DNA from: Takakia lepidozioides
Taxonomy: Eukaryota; Streptophyta; Takakiopsida; Takakiales; Takakiaceae
DNA length: 64,000 bases
Assembly (NCBI GenBank): GCA_030704615.1
Contig: CM060731.1
Span: 36,578,001 to 36,642,000 of the forward strand
Reading direction: 5' to 3'
Shown here: piece after piece, positions 42,101 through 53,239 of the stretch
Layout of the letters: every line of letters starts with the position of its first letter
Numbering within the stretch: position 1 is the stretch's first letter
Made by a program: the position numbers and the translations under genes
Notes under the pieces: model-generated
The model's database searches: none
What the model was told of the DNA's origin: nothing
Seen by the model: the letters and a program-made list of their open reading frames with translations, nothing else

Positions 42101-43454
42101 ATGGAAAGACTCCATCCTGGAACAAATTCGATGAGAACTACTGGAGTTGGGTATTCGGGTTCTGCAATAATTTCCTTTCAGATGCAGGAACGCTTTTGCT
42201 CTTCCAGTCATGTGACAAGGATAGTCGTAGGGGACTGGCATCATACCTGAAGTCGTTTGGGTTCAAAATTCTGAGGACATGGAATTATGTGAACATCCTC
42301 TACCTTCTGAAAGGTGGTTTCCCTAGACAGCTGGTATGGCACCACCCTCCTCTGTTCTGTTTTCCATGTCTTCTTGTTTCTGCTGGCTTGCTCTACCACC
42401 ATCTGTGATGATCGGCAACGACTATCACAAATACATTCGGTTATAGTTTTCATTTGCAGTCCATGTTTTGTTCCTTCCTGTGCCAGACATCCTCCAATAT
42501 TTCCATTTCTCACCCCTATCTTCCATCTTTTCAAGATGAGGATGTTTGAGGCAATCTGCCTGAGGAGGATTTGCACCTCCAAAACACCATCCTCCGTTCG
42601 CAGCTTTGAAATTTGCGACCAGGGGTGTTTTATCAACCCCCCTTATGAACCGCATGTGGATGACATGCTCTACAATTTCATGCACTCTAGTCAGACAGCC
42701 AAAAGACCAGATGGGTTTCCGTGGAGAGGTGCAAGGGAGAGAACCCCAACGTTCATGCAGACGCTCTTGGAGTCATGCATTCACCATTCTGCAAGGGTGG
42801 TCGACCTCACACTATCCACAGGTTCGTTGGTTCAATATTGTTCCCATTTTTGAGTTCTTCCAGTTTGCATCCGATTTGGAATCCTCCACAACATTCTTGA
42901 TGCTTTCTGTTTTGGCAGGTGCGACTTATCGTGCTTGCAAGGTTGGCGGGAGAAGCCTTTTTGGCATGGAGGGCGACACCGAACTATTCAAAAGTGTCCT
43001 CCTCCCTCTTGTGTCTGGCTCTACGTCTGGCACACAGACTGAACAAATTCAAATCAGAAATGATGAGGATACCGAGGATAAGCAGATCGACAACGACTTT
43101 TCATGTGAGTAAGTCTGTCATAGAACTGTGATTCCAGTTTGGGTGCATGTTCAATTTCGCAGACATCAAATTTGCAGTAATAATTTTTATCATGCTGTGA
43201 CTTGTAGGAACGACAGCGATGGATCTTTAGGAGAAACCCCCATTTGTGGCGAGACTGTTTTCGACAGTCCCCTTTCCACTTTTGTGCTTCATGTGTATGC
43301 CGAAGCAATGGCACTTCAAATGGCCGAGGCTCTATCCCCTGATTTCTTTTTGCCCGATCGCAGGTGTAGCCATCGTAGATCTGGAGTTCTTAAATTCTTG
43401 GACTTGGATGTAGAGGAGACGGGGAAACATTGTACTGACTCTGAGTCAGACTGA
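39107..43454 (+). pseudogene. ParB/Srx-like plus D21-type aminomethyltransferase-like protein, family 2
   Basis: Multi-exon gene with the same domain order and exon pattern as family 1 but strongly diverged: about 39107-39735, 39848-40010, 40103-40539, 40621-40848, 41254-41880, 41996-42332, about 42536-42822, 42919-43096 and 43208-43454. ParB-like D-G-N-Y-R is at 39584-39598. A long Lys/Glu-rich tract (K-E-K-E-K-S-K-E-K-G-K) is in exon 5. The motif IV position reads V-I-L-D-I-P-D-G at 42061 and motif I reads V-V-D-L-T-L-S-T-G. In-frame TGA codons at 39497 (aligned with Trp of family 1) and about 42029 interrupt it, so this copy is probably a pseudogene. The first exon with an ATG is not found. 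Confidence 0.7.
40943..41198. repeat. Intronic GATC palindromes of family 2 gene
   Basis: Three sites (about 40943, 41081 and 41175) in the intron between the fourth and fifth recognised exons, with the same core as the upstream array, spacing 138 and 94 bp. A further degenerate site is at 42405-42428 in a later intron. Confidence 0.8.
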
Positions 43455-44035
43455 ACTTTGCATTTTTAATGTTCTGTTTATATCCTCTTCGGTAATGATT
43501 GAGTTCCCTTGCCTCATTGCAGTTGTTTTGTCAGAAAAGAAAATGAAACAAACAATCCACTCGGATTGAAATGTCAATCTTCATGAATCCATCCCACATA
43601 CCCCTCAGAAAGTGTCTATTATATCCATTGTGCATTCATGTGCTGCGTATTCATGCATCCTCCATTCAAGATTGTTTTCCATTATTCAACATCCATTGTA
43701 CATTCATCCATTGCACTCTCATCCATCCAACATTCATCCATATGCTTGGATTGTTCCCACACATCCATCTATTTCTCAACCACTCTACATTCATCCATGA
43801 TGCGTTCATTTGTTGCTTTCAGGTGGGAATGACCACGTCCTTTTATTATTTCGTCCAACTTGTTTCCGCGGTTGAGGGTGCTCTTCCGCCGAAATACACT
43901 CTACTTCTTACTTGGCGCGCGTTGACGTGGCGTCACCCCGGCGACGTGGCGTTCTCTCCAGGTGACGTGCGTGAGCGTTGCTGCGCTCACACGCTCACGC
44001 CACCAGGCTCATGCCGAGGCATCCCTATCTTAATA
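43455..44035. other. 3' flank of family 2 gene with CATCCAT-rich repeats
   Basis: No gene. 43570-43800 is a degenerate tandem of ACATTCATCCAT-type units. From 43900 it is GC-rich with repeated GACGTGGCG/CACGCTCACGC words. It ends where chromovirus RNase H begins. Confidence 0.6.
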
Positions 44036-45511
44036 CGGTACAGATGGCCGACTTCACCTTGTTGGTTTTCGTTGTCGCAAATTTTCCGTTGCGGAGATCA
44101 ATTATGAAATCCATGACAAAGAACTTCTAGCGATTATCGATGCTTTTGAGGAGTGACGTCATCTATTAGAGGGAGCTCAACATCAGGTCACTGTCTATAC
44201 CGATCACAAAAACCTCGAGTATTTTATGAGTGCTCGTGTTTTGAATCGACGTCAAGCAAGATGGAGTATGTCACTAGCAAGGTTTGATTTTTGTTGTTAC
44301 CTACCGTCCCGGACATCTTCAAGGAAAACTAGATGCTCTTTCTCGACGATCGTATCTTGCGCCAAAGGAATAGGATGCAACTTTTGACCAACAGAAATCC
44401 ATCATCTTGAAACCAGCAAATCTCCAATTGAATATGTTATCTATGTCCACCTATGACGATGCAGAGATCATAAAGGAGATTCAGGAAGCACTGAAGAGCG
44501 ACCAATTTGCTACGACACTACGAAGTCAACTAAATCGACCTCGAGACAACCCACATGTTACAAACGACTTCGAGTTCAAAGATGGCTTACTTTATTTCAA
44601 GGGACTTCTCTATGTATCTCCAGGACCTACACGACTTCGAATTCTTCAAACATGTCATGATCTTCCGACTGCAGGACATTTCGGCTTCAACAAAACAATG
44701 GAATTGATATCCAGGGACTATTGGTGGCCGCAGATGTGAAAACTCGTGAAAGAATTTATAAAATCTTGCGACACGTGTGCTAGAGCAAAGGGACCACGAC
44801 ATCGACCTCACGACCTTCTTCAACCATTACCCATTTCCAAGGGTCCATGGTCGTCCGTGTCTATGGACTTTATTACGGACCTTCCAATCTCCAAGACCAC
44901 CGATTCAATCCTTGTTATTGTAGATCATTTTACAAAGATGACACATTTCATCTATGTAATTAGACGGCGAGGAAACTGCAAGACTCTTCCTCAATAATAT
45001 CTACCGCATTCATGGACTCCCGAAGGACATCGTATCTGATCGATGACCACAGTTCATATCAAATTTTTGGAGGGGATTATTTCACATATTGGATACTAAG
45101 ATCAACCTTTCTACAGCTAATCATCCATAGACTGATGGTCAAACCGAACGTGTAAACCAGATTTTGGAGTAGTATCTTCGTTGTACGATAAATTATCACC
45201 AAGATAATTGGACGGACCTTTTGTCATTGGCTGAGTTTGCCTACAACAACACTATACATTCTTCGACCCAACAAACTACATTTTTCTCCAATTATGGTCA
45301 TCATCCTCGAGCAAACCATTTCCACATGAAGACTATCGGAAGCCCAGCTGTAGAAAACCTTGCTACTCATCTTGCTACGATTCACAAGGAGCTTACATTC
45401 TACCTCGCAGAAGCTCAAAAACAATACAAGGAGTATGCAGATCAACGTCGCCAACTCCAACCCCAGTTCAAGGTCGGAGATCGTGTGTGGCTTCTTCGAC
45501 GGGACATATAA
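44036..45511 (+). pseudogene. Chromovirus RNase H and integrase (decayed)
   Basis: RNase H starts mid-domain: [24 protein letters not shown], then [12 protein letters not shown]. Integrase follows: zinc finger H-D-L-P-T-A-G-H-F-G, then S-C-D-T-C-A-R-A-K; catalytic M-D-F-I-T-D-L-P; then a broken V-S-D region near 45030; then P-Q/T-D-G-Q-T-E-R-V-N-Q near 45130; then F-A-Y-N-N-T-I-H-S-S-T. Several stops and frameshifts (for example near 44154, 44738 and 44997) make it inactive. The start mid-RNase H means PR and RT are missing between this and the gag fragment at 38390. Confidence 0.8.
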
Positions 45512-45648
45512 ACCTTGCGACCATCAAGGAAATTGGATTATCAACGCCTGGGCCCATCCAAAATTATTCGACAAATAAATCCGGTCAGTTTTCGGCTTGA
45601 ACTTCCACGAAGTATGCGCGCATCCATCCAGTCTTTCATGTTTCATTA

Positions 45649-45885
45649 TTGAAGTTGTATCATCCATCAAATATTCCAGGGAGAGTCTCCGTACCACCTC
45701 CACCAATCGAAGTCAATCAGGAAATTGAGTATGAAGTCGACGAAGTCCTAGACTCTCGCATCAAGTATAAACGTCTTGAGTATTTCGTACATTGGGAAGG
45801 CTACGACATCAGCGAACGAACGTGGGAACCTTCATCCAACCAAATGCATCTGACAAAGTCCAAGAGTTTCATCAACGATATCTAG
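45649..45885 (+). pseudogene. Chromovirus integrase C-terminal chromodomain
   Basis: 78 residues ending in a chromodomain: E-Y-E-V-D-E-V-L-D-S-R-I, then L-E-Y-F-V-H-W-E-G-Y, then R-T-W-E-P. Aromatic-cage positions (Y, W) are present. Chromodomains of chromoviral integrases bind methylated H3K9 and direct insertion into heterochromatin. Contrast with the PHD finger of copy C. Confidence 0.8.
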
Positions 45886-46033
45886 CTAAGCCCCGAGCTA
45901 CACGTCAATAAGACGTCACAACGATGATGTCAGCCAAGTTAGCTTCAAGGTGAAGACTCTATATTCAATGTATCTAATACACGCTAAGGAGGGAGGAGCA
46001 CCACACATCAGTATATATAGCTACACTTCCAGT

Positions 46034-46295
46034 ACTCTTGCATCTTGTATTGGCAGTATGGAGTCACATGAACCAGATACATTGAGTTGTCGCTTATCCA
46101 ACTACCAGATCAGCCGTTCCGACTTTCACGACCTTCAACATCACGCCAACGCTCTCGAGATGATAGACCACCAATGCGACACGTACTTCCTCGTCTGAAC
46201 CCCGTACGACGACAAATGGAGCCTACTCGAAGTCTGATAATTCTATTGGAGGTTGAGGCTTCAAACCCAGAGGGCAACGAAATCATGTTTGAAGG
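46034..46295 (+). repeat. Short inverted repeat, left arm (chromovirus 3' coding region)
   Basis: About 262 bp whose reverse complement is at 47132-47394. Both copies keep an open frame reading S-L-I-Q-L-P-D-Q-P-F-R-L-S-R-P-S, so it is probably a coding extension downstream of the chromodomain. Homology stops exactly at the LTR edge. Confidence 0.75.
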
Positions 46296-46914
46296 TGTCA
46301 AGGACGAGAACATGACTGAACACAAACAAGAGATAAGATTAGAGGTACAAGGCTAGACAAGAAGTCAAGGTCGGCGTGGCCGAATGCACGATGAGTAAAT
46401 ATGAATCAAAACGATCTTTATAACAATGAACAAGAGTACAAGATATTGGAACACGACTTGAATACTGGAATGCTGGAAACTGGACTGGAGTACCAGATAC
46501 TGAAAACTGGGCTAGAGTACTGGGAACTGGAAACAAGAGTAGCTTGAACTGGTGTTGGCGAGACTGAAGAGTGTCCAGTCTCGCCTTCTATATATACTGG
46601 CTACTAAGAAGCTTCCCCTATGGAGGTTGTTTGCTGGAGAAGTTTCCAAGATTAAACAGAGGTTTCTAGATGGAGAAGCTTCCTTAAACAAAGAAGGTAT
46701 GTTGATGGAGAAGTTTCCTCCAAATGAAGCTTCCTGAGCAGTTTCCCAAGTTACTCTTGGTAATTTGGTAAACTCTCGGTAACTTGGTAAGTAATGGTAA
46801 ATCATGGTAGATCATGGTAAATCACGGTAATACATGGTAACTTCCGGTAACATGGTAACTTGGTAACTTCTGATATTTACTCCTGATAAGTTCTTCTGGG
46901 CTATGTCCGTGACA
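46296..46914 (-). repeat. Chromovirus LTR (TGTCACGG family), minus-strand copy
   Basis: Same ends as 37270-37890, on the minus strand. Just upstream in its orientation (46915-46935) is GAGGAGGGGG, a polypurine tract, so this is a 3' LTR of a minus-strand element. Confidence 0.8.
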
Positions 46915-47106
46915 TCACCCCCTCCTCTAGCGCCGAGTTCCTCGAGGAGCGGTAAAATCTTGGACTTGCTTAGAGTTAGAGAAAATCCAAATCCGGCGAA
47001 TGGTACTTGCCAAGTATTCGGCTCTTCGTTCTTGACTCAAATGATTTATAGGTCCCTGCAACCATCGATAGTGTCCAACACCTTGAACTTGGGACCACGC
47101 AGTGAT

Positions 47107-47511
47107 TTAAGCATTCTGATTTTCGAAGCTGCCTTCAAACATGATTTCGTTGCCCTCTGGGTCCGAAGCCTCAACCTCCAACATAATTATCAGACTTTGA
47201 ATAGGCTCCACTTGCCGTCGTACGGGGTACAGACGAGGAAGTACGCATCGCATTGGTGGCCCATCGTCTCGAGAACGTCGGCATGATGTTGAAGGTCGTG
47301 AAAGTCGGAACGGCTGATCTGGTAGCTGGATAAGCGACAACTCCAATGTATCTGGTTCCTGTGACTCCATATTGCCAATACAAGATGCAAGAGTGTTAAG
47401 GCTTGAGCTTACCATGTGAAGCATTGAACTGGGCCATCTCTGTCTCTTGAGTAGGCTACGAGGAAAAGAAAGTCTTATGAGTATATTCTGTCTATTCGGT
47501 GCAAGAGACAA
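47107..47511 (-). CDS. 3' ORF of minus-strand chromovirus copy, unknown function
   Basis: 134 residues, Arg/Pro-rich, ending shortly before 3' untranslated DNA, polypurine tract and LTR (47106-46296). The central part (47132-47394) is shared with the plus-strand copy at 46034-46295, with substitutions that mostly keep the frame. I recognise no domain. It may be the tail of the integrase polyprotein. The element is truncated upstream near 47511. Confidence 0.45.
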   Translation of the reverse strand: MSLAPNRQNILIRLSFPRSLLKRQRWPSSMLHMVSSSLNTLASCIGNMESQEPDTLELSLIQLPDQPFRLSRPSTSCRRSRDDGPPMRCVLPRLYPVRRQVEPIQSLIIMLEVEASDPEGNEIMFEGSFENQNA

Positions 47512-48456
47512 CTAAGAGGGTGATATATCATGTACACGGAGATGGAGGAATATTGAAGGTTTGTACTTTCAATAAAAGGTGGAGGCTTCTTAGTTGAAAA
47601 TTATTTCAACGTCATTGTAGTTACAATCTATAATCGTCTACTACCTCACCTACATGATAAGCTTCAACGATACATGACCATGAATGTCTCTTATTACACT
47701 ATGAAATTGTAGAACATTCTTATTACACTAGATCTTGTGAGCACAAAATATGTGGTTTGCTTATGCATGGACGTTTTGCTGGTATAGCGTTGCCATGCGG
47801 GGATTGATCACCTACAGCTGGGGTTGAGCGGTAGTAAAAGAATGTGCGCTGTTCCAGCTCCTTAAAATATTAAGCTTCCCCAACTATTAAAATGTCTGAA
47901 AACAGATCGGAAATAGTTACATTGGAAAATTCAAAGCGTAATGGTCAATATCACTCTCCAGTTCATGGCTAAAAGGTGGTGACTCCTATGTTGATGACTA
48001 AAAGCCAGTGACTCAAATGTCCAGGCATTGCAGGTGGGTTCTGGGGTTGCATGCTGTAGATCCCTTACACATCTCCAGCTCATCTCTATTTGATGTCGCA
48101 TCAGCCGGGCAGAGGAGTATACCCTCTTAACCTGAAAAACAAATTGCCAAATCAAGTGTGAGTAAAATACCTTATAATGCCAACAGTCCATCTACAACAG
48201 TGATTCCTACATAAGTGTTAGAGATAGGGAATCTATTATGAAAAATAGATTGTTATATCAAGTGTGAGCAAAATAAAAGGGATAATGCCAGTTCAGTCTA
48301 TCTACGACAGTGATTCCTATATAAGTGTTATATACCAAGAATCTACAATGAAATGTACTCTTTATTCATTGATTGAAAGACAAGATAGACTTTTTATGAA
48401 ATGTATAAATATACCCGATGTAGATGTTGTTGTTTATCTACCTGATTCTGTTGGAC
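47512..48456. other. AT-rich stretch without recognised gene
   Basis: No gene. Two related segments (about 48139-48225 and 48246-48335) share CAAGTGTGAG.AAAATA, CAACAGT/CGACAGTGATTCCTA and ATAAGTGTTA, indicating a degenerate tandem duplication. Confidence 0.5.
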
Positions 48457-48840
48457 TTAAGCCATTCCATACACGTCCTCACCATCCGTAATAGCAAACA
48501 TGATTTTGCTAGTCATGGATTTCATGGTATCATAGTTGGGTATCTGAAACTCCTGGAAATATGTCCGAGCAAAAGGTAAAGCTAGTTTGGATATCGATGC
48601 ATCATGCACAATGGAGATTTTGTCAACCTCCGAGAAGTAATGAGAGTCCGTGATGAACTTGTGTAAACGATGTCTTTCATAGAACGTCATTGATTTCACA
48701 AGCTCCTCAAACCAAGAATGTAACTGTACTGGAAAACCAGGGTTATATGTGTTAGACAATAGAAATTCATCCGCTGTAAAAGCCAGTTTTGCATTGAACA
48801 CGGTGAGTAATGAGGTCGTTGTTATATGACATTGTCTTTA
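48457..48840 (-). pseudogene. HECT E3 ligase C-lobe-like fragment lacking catalytic Cys
   Basis: About 115 residues, minus strand, ending at a natural-looking terminus (D-V-Y-G-M-A, stop). W-F-E-E-L-V, then R-L-H-K-F-I-T, then L-A-L-P-F-A-R-T-Y-F, then I-P-N-Y-D-T, then K-I-M-F-A-I matches the HECT C-lobe pattern (W..v, L.F.TG, LP.A.TCF, lP.Y, kl..AI, GFGLA at the terminus). The Cys of T-C-F that accepts ubiquitin is Tyr here. There is no N-lobe. A weak but ordered match; remote resemblance only is the alternative. Confidence 0.45.
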
Positions 48841-48914
48841 CTGCTTCAAATCGTTGAACACATCGTGTGAGATTCGACCGATATCATCATTTTCTAAACT
48901 GTTGATGACAAAGT

Positions 48915-49344
48915 TGTCAAGTTAAATAAACACAGTGTGAAACTAACTAGAATAAAACTAGTTATTTGTATTTAACACTTGGATTTAATTCAAGTGTTAA
49001 GTCAGGTGTCAAGTTTGAGCTTGACACCTGAACTATCTTATCTTCACGAGAGCGTCAGTCGCGCAGCTCATCTCTCTCGAGTTGAGCCTGCGCGACCGAG
49101 CTCCTTCATGCTTTAGAATCTGAGTGTGCTTATGTAGGGGTATAGGTTGTTTGTGGGGTGGAGTCCCCATAGCTTGGGATGCCCCTGGCTCGACTTCTGT
49201 TTTAAAGAGTGATGTTGATGGATTCATGTTGTTTTCTTGTGTGAACAGTGTGTTTCTAGTTTTTCTTATCACTCGAGAGAGATCAGCTCTATCTAGTTTT
49301 CCAGTGCTAAGCTAGATATGATGTTTTTGTTTTTTTTTTTAGCA
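48915..49344 (+). repeat. LTR (TGTCAAG family), 430 bp
   Basis: Begins TGTCAAGTTAAATAAAC and ends TTTTTAGCA, related to 7741-8150 but diverged, with a poly-T run before its end. Flanking bases show no target duplication. Confidence 0.7.
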
Positions 49345-49475
49345 CTATTATAATATAGCTTGGTCACAGGGATCAGAACAGGAGGCTTGAGATGTTGCTG
49401 CGATTTTTGTCAACCTGTGGTTATATCTAAGAGTGGCTGACTGCTTGGCTGGATGAGAGCCGTGCACCGCCGTAG

Positions 49476-49721
49476 GCAGGGAAGGCATCAGCTGACCTGA
49501 AGAATCGAGCTGATTCTGCTGCCCGCACCAACAAGAGAAATCTGGAGGATGGTACCGATCAGGTAGAGAATCTTGGCTCGACTATCCGACAGCAGGCTGA
49601 GAATCTGAAAGAAGCTGTCATTGGCTCCACATCCGATGCCAAGAAGGGTGCTGAGAGTAACGTTGGTAAGGCCAAGAACTCCACCGAAACGTCGTCTTGG
49701 TCAGATGTCTCCGCAATGTAG
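49476..49721 (+). CDS. Short LEA-like ORF, unknown
   Basis: 82 codons without an ATG, from after a stop at 49473 to a TAG at 49719. Ala/Lys/Glu/Asn/Gln-rich amphipathic composition (A-E-N-L-K-E-A-V, then D-A-K-K-G-A-E-S-N-V-G-K-A-K-N) recalls group 3 late-embryogenesis-abundant repeats. It could be an exon or captured gene fragment. The resemblance is compositional only. Confidence 0.25.
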   Translation, partial: AGKASADLKNRADSAARTNKRNLEDGTDQVENLGSTIRQQAENLKEAVIGSTSDAKKGAESNVGKAKNSTETSSWSDVSAM

Positions 49722-50457
49722 CTCAACCAGTTGTCGAAATCAGTATTGACAGGCTCGTCAGGGTAGGTGGAGACGATCTCAACGCAGGTGCTCCCCATCC
49801 ATGCCACGAAGGCCACCAGAATCCACAGGCAGGGTCGCCCCCGACATTTTTCTCCCATCGAACAACCTGGTAGAGGAAGACAGTCAACTACAAGGACCTC
49901 CGAGCTAGGGAGGTGCTTCAACCTGCGGACTCTTCCGAGTATCACACAGGAAAATGACAACACTCCAAAGCTGATGCTGCTCCTGCTACACGGGGGTGTG
50001 GAAGGTGAAGTACGAACTAAGGGGCGGACGTCCACACAAACTCTGCCCGCAGCAGACTGATCAGGACTAGCACGCGAGTCACAGTGCACTGCAAGGCTTT
50101 ATGACTTGAACGTGAAGAGCTGCAGGCAGAGGGAGGGAGGGGGAGCTCCAATTTACTGAACGCAGTGATGGTGATGCCGTCATCATGTAAAATCAGAGCA
50201 GCGTAAGTGCAGGCAAGCTCGCTGTGCGCCACGGCGGCCATCGCTTCTCAACAAGACGCCGCACTCGAGAATCCAGACAAAGAGAATCCAGAGAGCAGGG
50301 GCTGCCAAGCGGGTGCCTGTGAAGGAGGATCCCAGCACTGCAACCTTTGTTGGTAGATTGCAATTCCACCATTTCGGGCACTTGTAGGGCACGGTGTTTT
50401 GACCTTGTTGGGAACCTGCAGTGAATCGCGAAAAAAAAACAAAAAAAACAAAAAAAC
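49722..50457. other. Stretch without recognised gene, upstream of element B
   Basis: Open frames on the minus strand have no recognisable pattern. It ends in an A-rich tract at 50430-50455 next to the start of element B. Confidence 0.45.
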
Positions 50458-50787
50458 GTGGGAACAGTTTTTAATGGCGAGAACGTTTGGGTGTTAAAAA
50501 ATAAATAAATTAAAAAATTAAAAAAAAAACCTTTTCATCTAATTTAAAAGATTTAGAGCCTAATTGGTCATAACTTTGTCAGATGGACTCCGTTTGACTC
50601 AGTTTTTTGGGGGATAGTTGCAGAAAAGAGAAGTCTACATATATAGATAGGATTTTGTTTTTGGGACTCTGCTAAAAAACTATGGAATTTTTAGAGTGTG
50701 AGTGTGCCATGAAAGATCCACAATTCTGTTTCTAGAACCTGTTCTGGTCTATATGAGAGACAAATATGTGGATGTCCTCCTTGTATG

Positions 50788-51777
50788 GCTGGGGGAAATG
50801 AGGACGTAATTGAAGGGCAGGTCTCTCTTTTAAGCCTGTGACACACAAGGGGGCAAGATTTATGTTTCCCAAGGAACTCAGACTGATTGAGTGGAGAACA
50901 GTTGGACGAGTGATTGCATACGGGGAGTCAGGCATAGCAGTGGACAACAAACTGCTGTAGTGGCGTTGAGGGCCTCAATATTGCTTTGGACAGTCAGAAC
51001 TCTGTTGGAGCCAGGCAGTTCTGCAGATGTAGGTGGAATACCAAAGTGGGTGAAAGCTAGGCTTGGAAACACAGCCAAAGACAGCCCCGGGGACCAAGTG
51101 TTCAGTCCACAAGGCCGTGGTGTATTGGAGTAGAGGAGCAGGAGCTACACAAGTTTGTGGCAATCAGACAGCTTTGCCCGGACACGCTCTGCACAAGGCA
51201 ACCACGAGCGGGTTTCATTAGTGAGGACAATTTGTTCTGTTTGAAGGAGATGCAGTCATTCGCAATGAGGACACCCGCAACCGTCTCAAAGCTTTCGAGT
51301 TGAGAGACTATCAGACCCTACCTTTGTTTGCCGCTCCCCCTATCTTCGCTGCCCATATGTCACCTCCCTGACCACAAAATCGCCATGCAAGTCATATCCA
51401 GTACTCTCCGCACATGTCAGCTCCCCTCTACTAACATCCCAACATCCCCCCACGTGTCTGTCCCCCTACTTTGATCCCCATGTTCTGGGAGGGGCTAGGG
51501 GGTTCGCTCCCCTTCACATCTCCCCCAGCCTGCTCCCCCTTATGACCGCCCAGATCTCCCCACGTGTCGACATCACTGATCCCCACTTTTGGTGTTGTTG
51601 ACACGTGTCCAGTTCAGTGAGCGGGAGATAGCAGAGTGTTGCTTTGTCTCTACCTGGCAGAAAGAGGAGGAGGGTTGGATAGAGCGAGCTACTGTAGCTT
51701 GGGACAAGGTTAGTGGCAGGTTTCTGGACATAGATATACCTCCTACACCTTACCATTATGCAGAGCGATGCCTTTGA
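50788..51777 (+). pseudogene. Decayed pre-gag ORF, copy B
   Basis: Starts at the same M-A-G-G-N-E-D ATG as 5603 in copy A, but has stops within 20 codons and a 282-bp insertion at about 51331-51612. The best-preserved block is F-V-S-T-W-Q-K-E-E-E-G-W-I-E-R-A-T-V-A-W-D near 51640-51720. Conservation of that block in two copies supports a real protein. Confidence 0.6.
51331..51612. repeat. 282-bp insertion in copy B pre-gag
   Basis: Absent from copy A. C-rich, with repeated CCACGTGTC / GACACGTGTCC and ATCCCCA words, no coding capacity. No clear target duplication or terminal inverted repeat. Confidence 0.55.
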
Positions 51778-52333
51778 GAGAAGTCTGGCAGTTGATAGCA
51801 TAGATCAGGATTGATCTTGCTTTGGTCGAGCTTCTATTCTTCCCCTCCATCTTTGTAGTATTTTCATTACCTTGTACTTGTAGTTGCCAAAGCCTCTCTT
51901 GGTGGAGGCCAGTCAGTCCGGGGTTTTGGGCTGGGCTATTCTGCAGGATCAGCATTGCAGCTGGATTTTGGTGTGGGGGTGTTGATGTTTTGATTTCTTG
52001 TGTTGGGATCCCCCCCAGCACCTGCATGTTTGACTGTGCGCCATGTTGGTTTTGTGTGGGCGCTTGCTTTCATGGGATTAGGCCGGATTTGATCACCGGT
52101 CAATCCTAGAGTATGCTGTCGGTGGTGAGGCTGGAGTGATGACCAGCAAGACACCCAGTGTTTCTTCTATGGTGAGGCTGGGTTGATGACCAGCCAACCA
52201 TAGGAGTTCTTGCGGTAGATGCAGGTGCAGGTGCCCTGAGCCATTGGAATATGACCCTTAAACTGCAACAGGTGCCTACCTGTGTCACTATTAGAATTAG
52301 TAATAGAGCCTTATAGTGTCACGTGGGGGAGGT

Positions 52334-53239
52334 GCACATTGTGAGTGTCATCACGGAGTTACCCAGGTTCTGAGGGGAGTACGGCTACAGGCAGTAGCAG
52401 TGAGAGTGGGTTCACCAGACGAGGTGTTCGTTTCATACCACCTTCACCTCCACCCTCAAACTAGTGCAGAGTCAGACACAGACTCGGAGGCTTCATCAAC
52501 AGGTGTGCACTTTCATTCGCCATTGTTGTGGGACGACATGGAGGAGATGTATGGAGCTACCAAGGGGCCTCGTAGGTACTCTGGAGCTGTGGGCACAATC
52601 GAGCTGGATGACTTTATCCAGGAGTTTGACAGCTGGTGTGATTTGCAACAGATGCGCAATCCACAGCTATTCACCCCATTCATGGTGTGGAAGGGACTGT
52701 TCCAGCATTTGGAAGGCCCGCCTATGGACGATTACCACGAGTTCAGGCAAGGACATGAAGCAGAGATTGAGGAGTGGAGGATGTATTGGTCACCTGACTA
52801 CGTCTCCATTACTCGAGGCACGACGCAACCAGTAGCTGCATCAGTACCAATATCTCCCACTGCCAGCACTAGTAGTGGAACAAGTAGTGCAGGTGGTACC
52901 AGTTCAAAAGGTGCTACTACTCCTCCTGCCACGACTACAACACATGTGCCTAGATTCACCCGGTGGTGGAGTTCTTCCAGGAGTTGCGGAGGAACTACCA
53001 AGGTGTACGGGACAGAGAAGTTGCGAAGTTTGCAAGACTTCCAGCGCAAACCCAGTGAGAGCCTGCGAGAGGCGTACACTCGTATGAGGCGCTTGATAAG
53101 TGTTACCCAGGGGTTACTGAAGCTCAGGCAATCCAGTTTTGGTATGGAATTCTGGACAAGGAGCTCAAGAGAGTGTGCGAGATGCAACCCTGTTACAAGC
53201 AGCCCAACCCACATTAGCAGATGTGTTTCTGCTGGCTGA
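52334..53239 (+). pseudogene. Gag capsid, copy B
   Basis: Same capsid as 3435-4334 (W-C-D-L-Q-Q, then F-Q-R-K-P-S-E-S-L-R-E-A-Y-T-R-M-R-R). The codons that bridge to the nucleocapsid, V-T-E-A-Q-A-I-Q-F-W-Y-G-I-L-D-K-E-L-K, are present in another frame near 53110-53165, so this copy shows what copy A lost. Frameshifts lie near 52960 and 53110. Confidence 0.75.

Noticed and set aside
42630-42660. N-P-P-Y in the family 2 protein as a true catalytic motif IV
   Set aside because: It aligns with V-D-P-L-A-D of family 1 downstream of the real motif IV strand (V-I-L-D-I-P-D), so it is probably coincidental; kept only as a point to check.
49559-50089. 176-residue minus-strand open frame
   Set aside because: Composition is erratic, there is no recognisable domain, and it overlaps antisense to the LEA-like frame.
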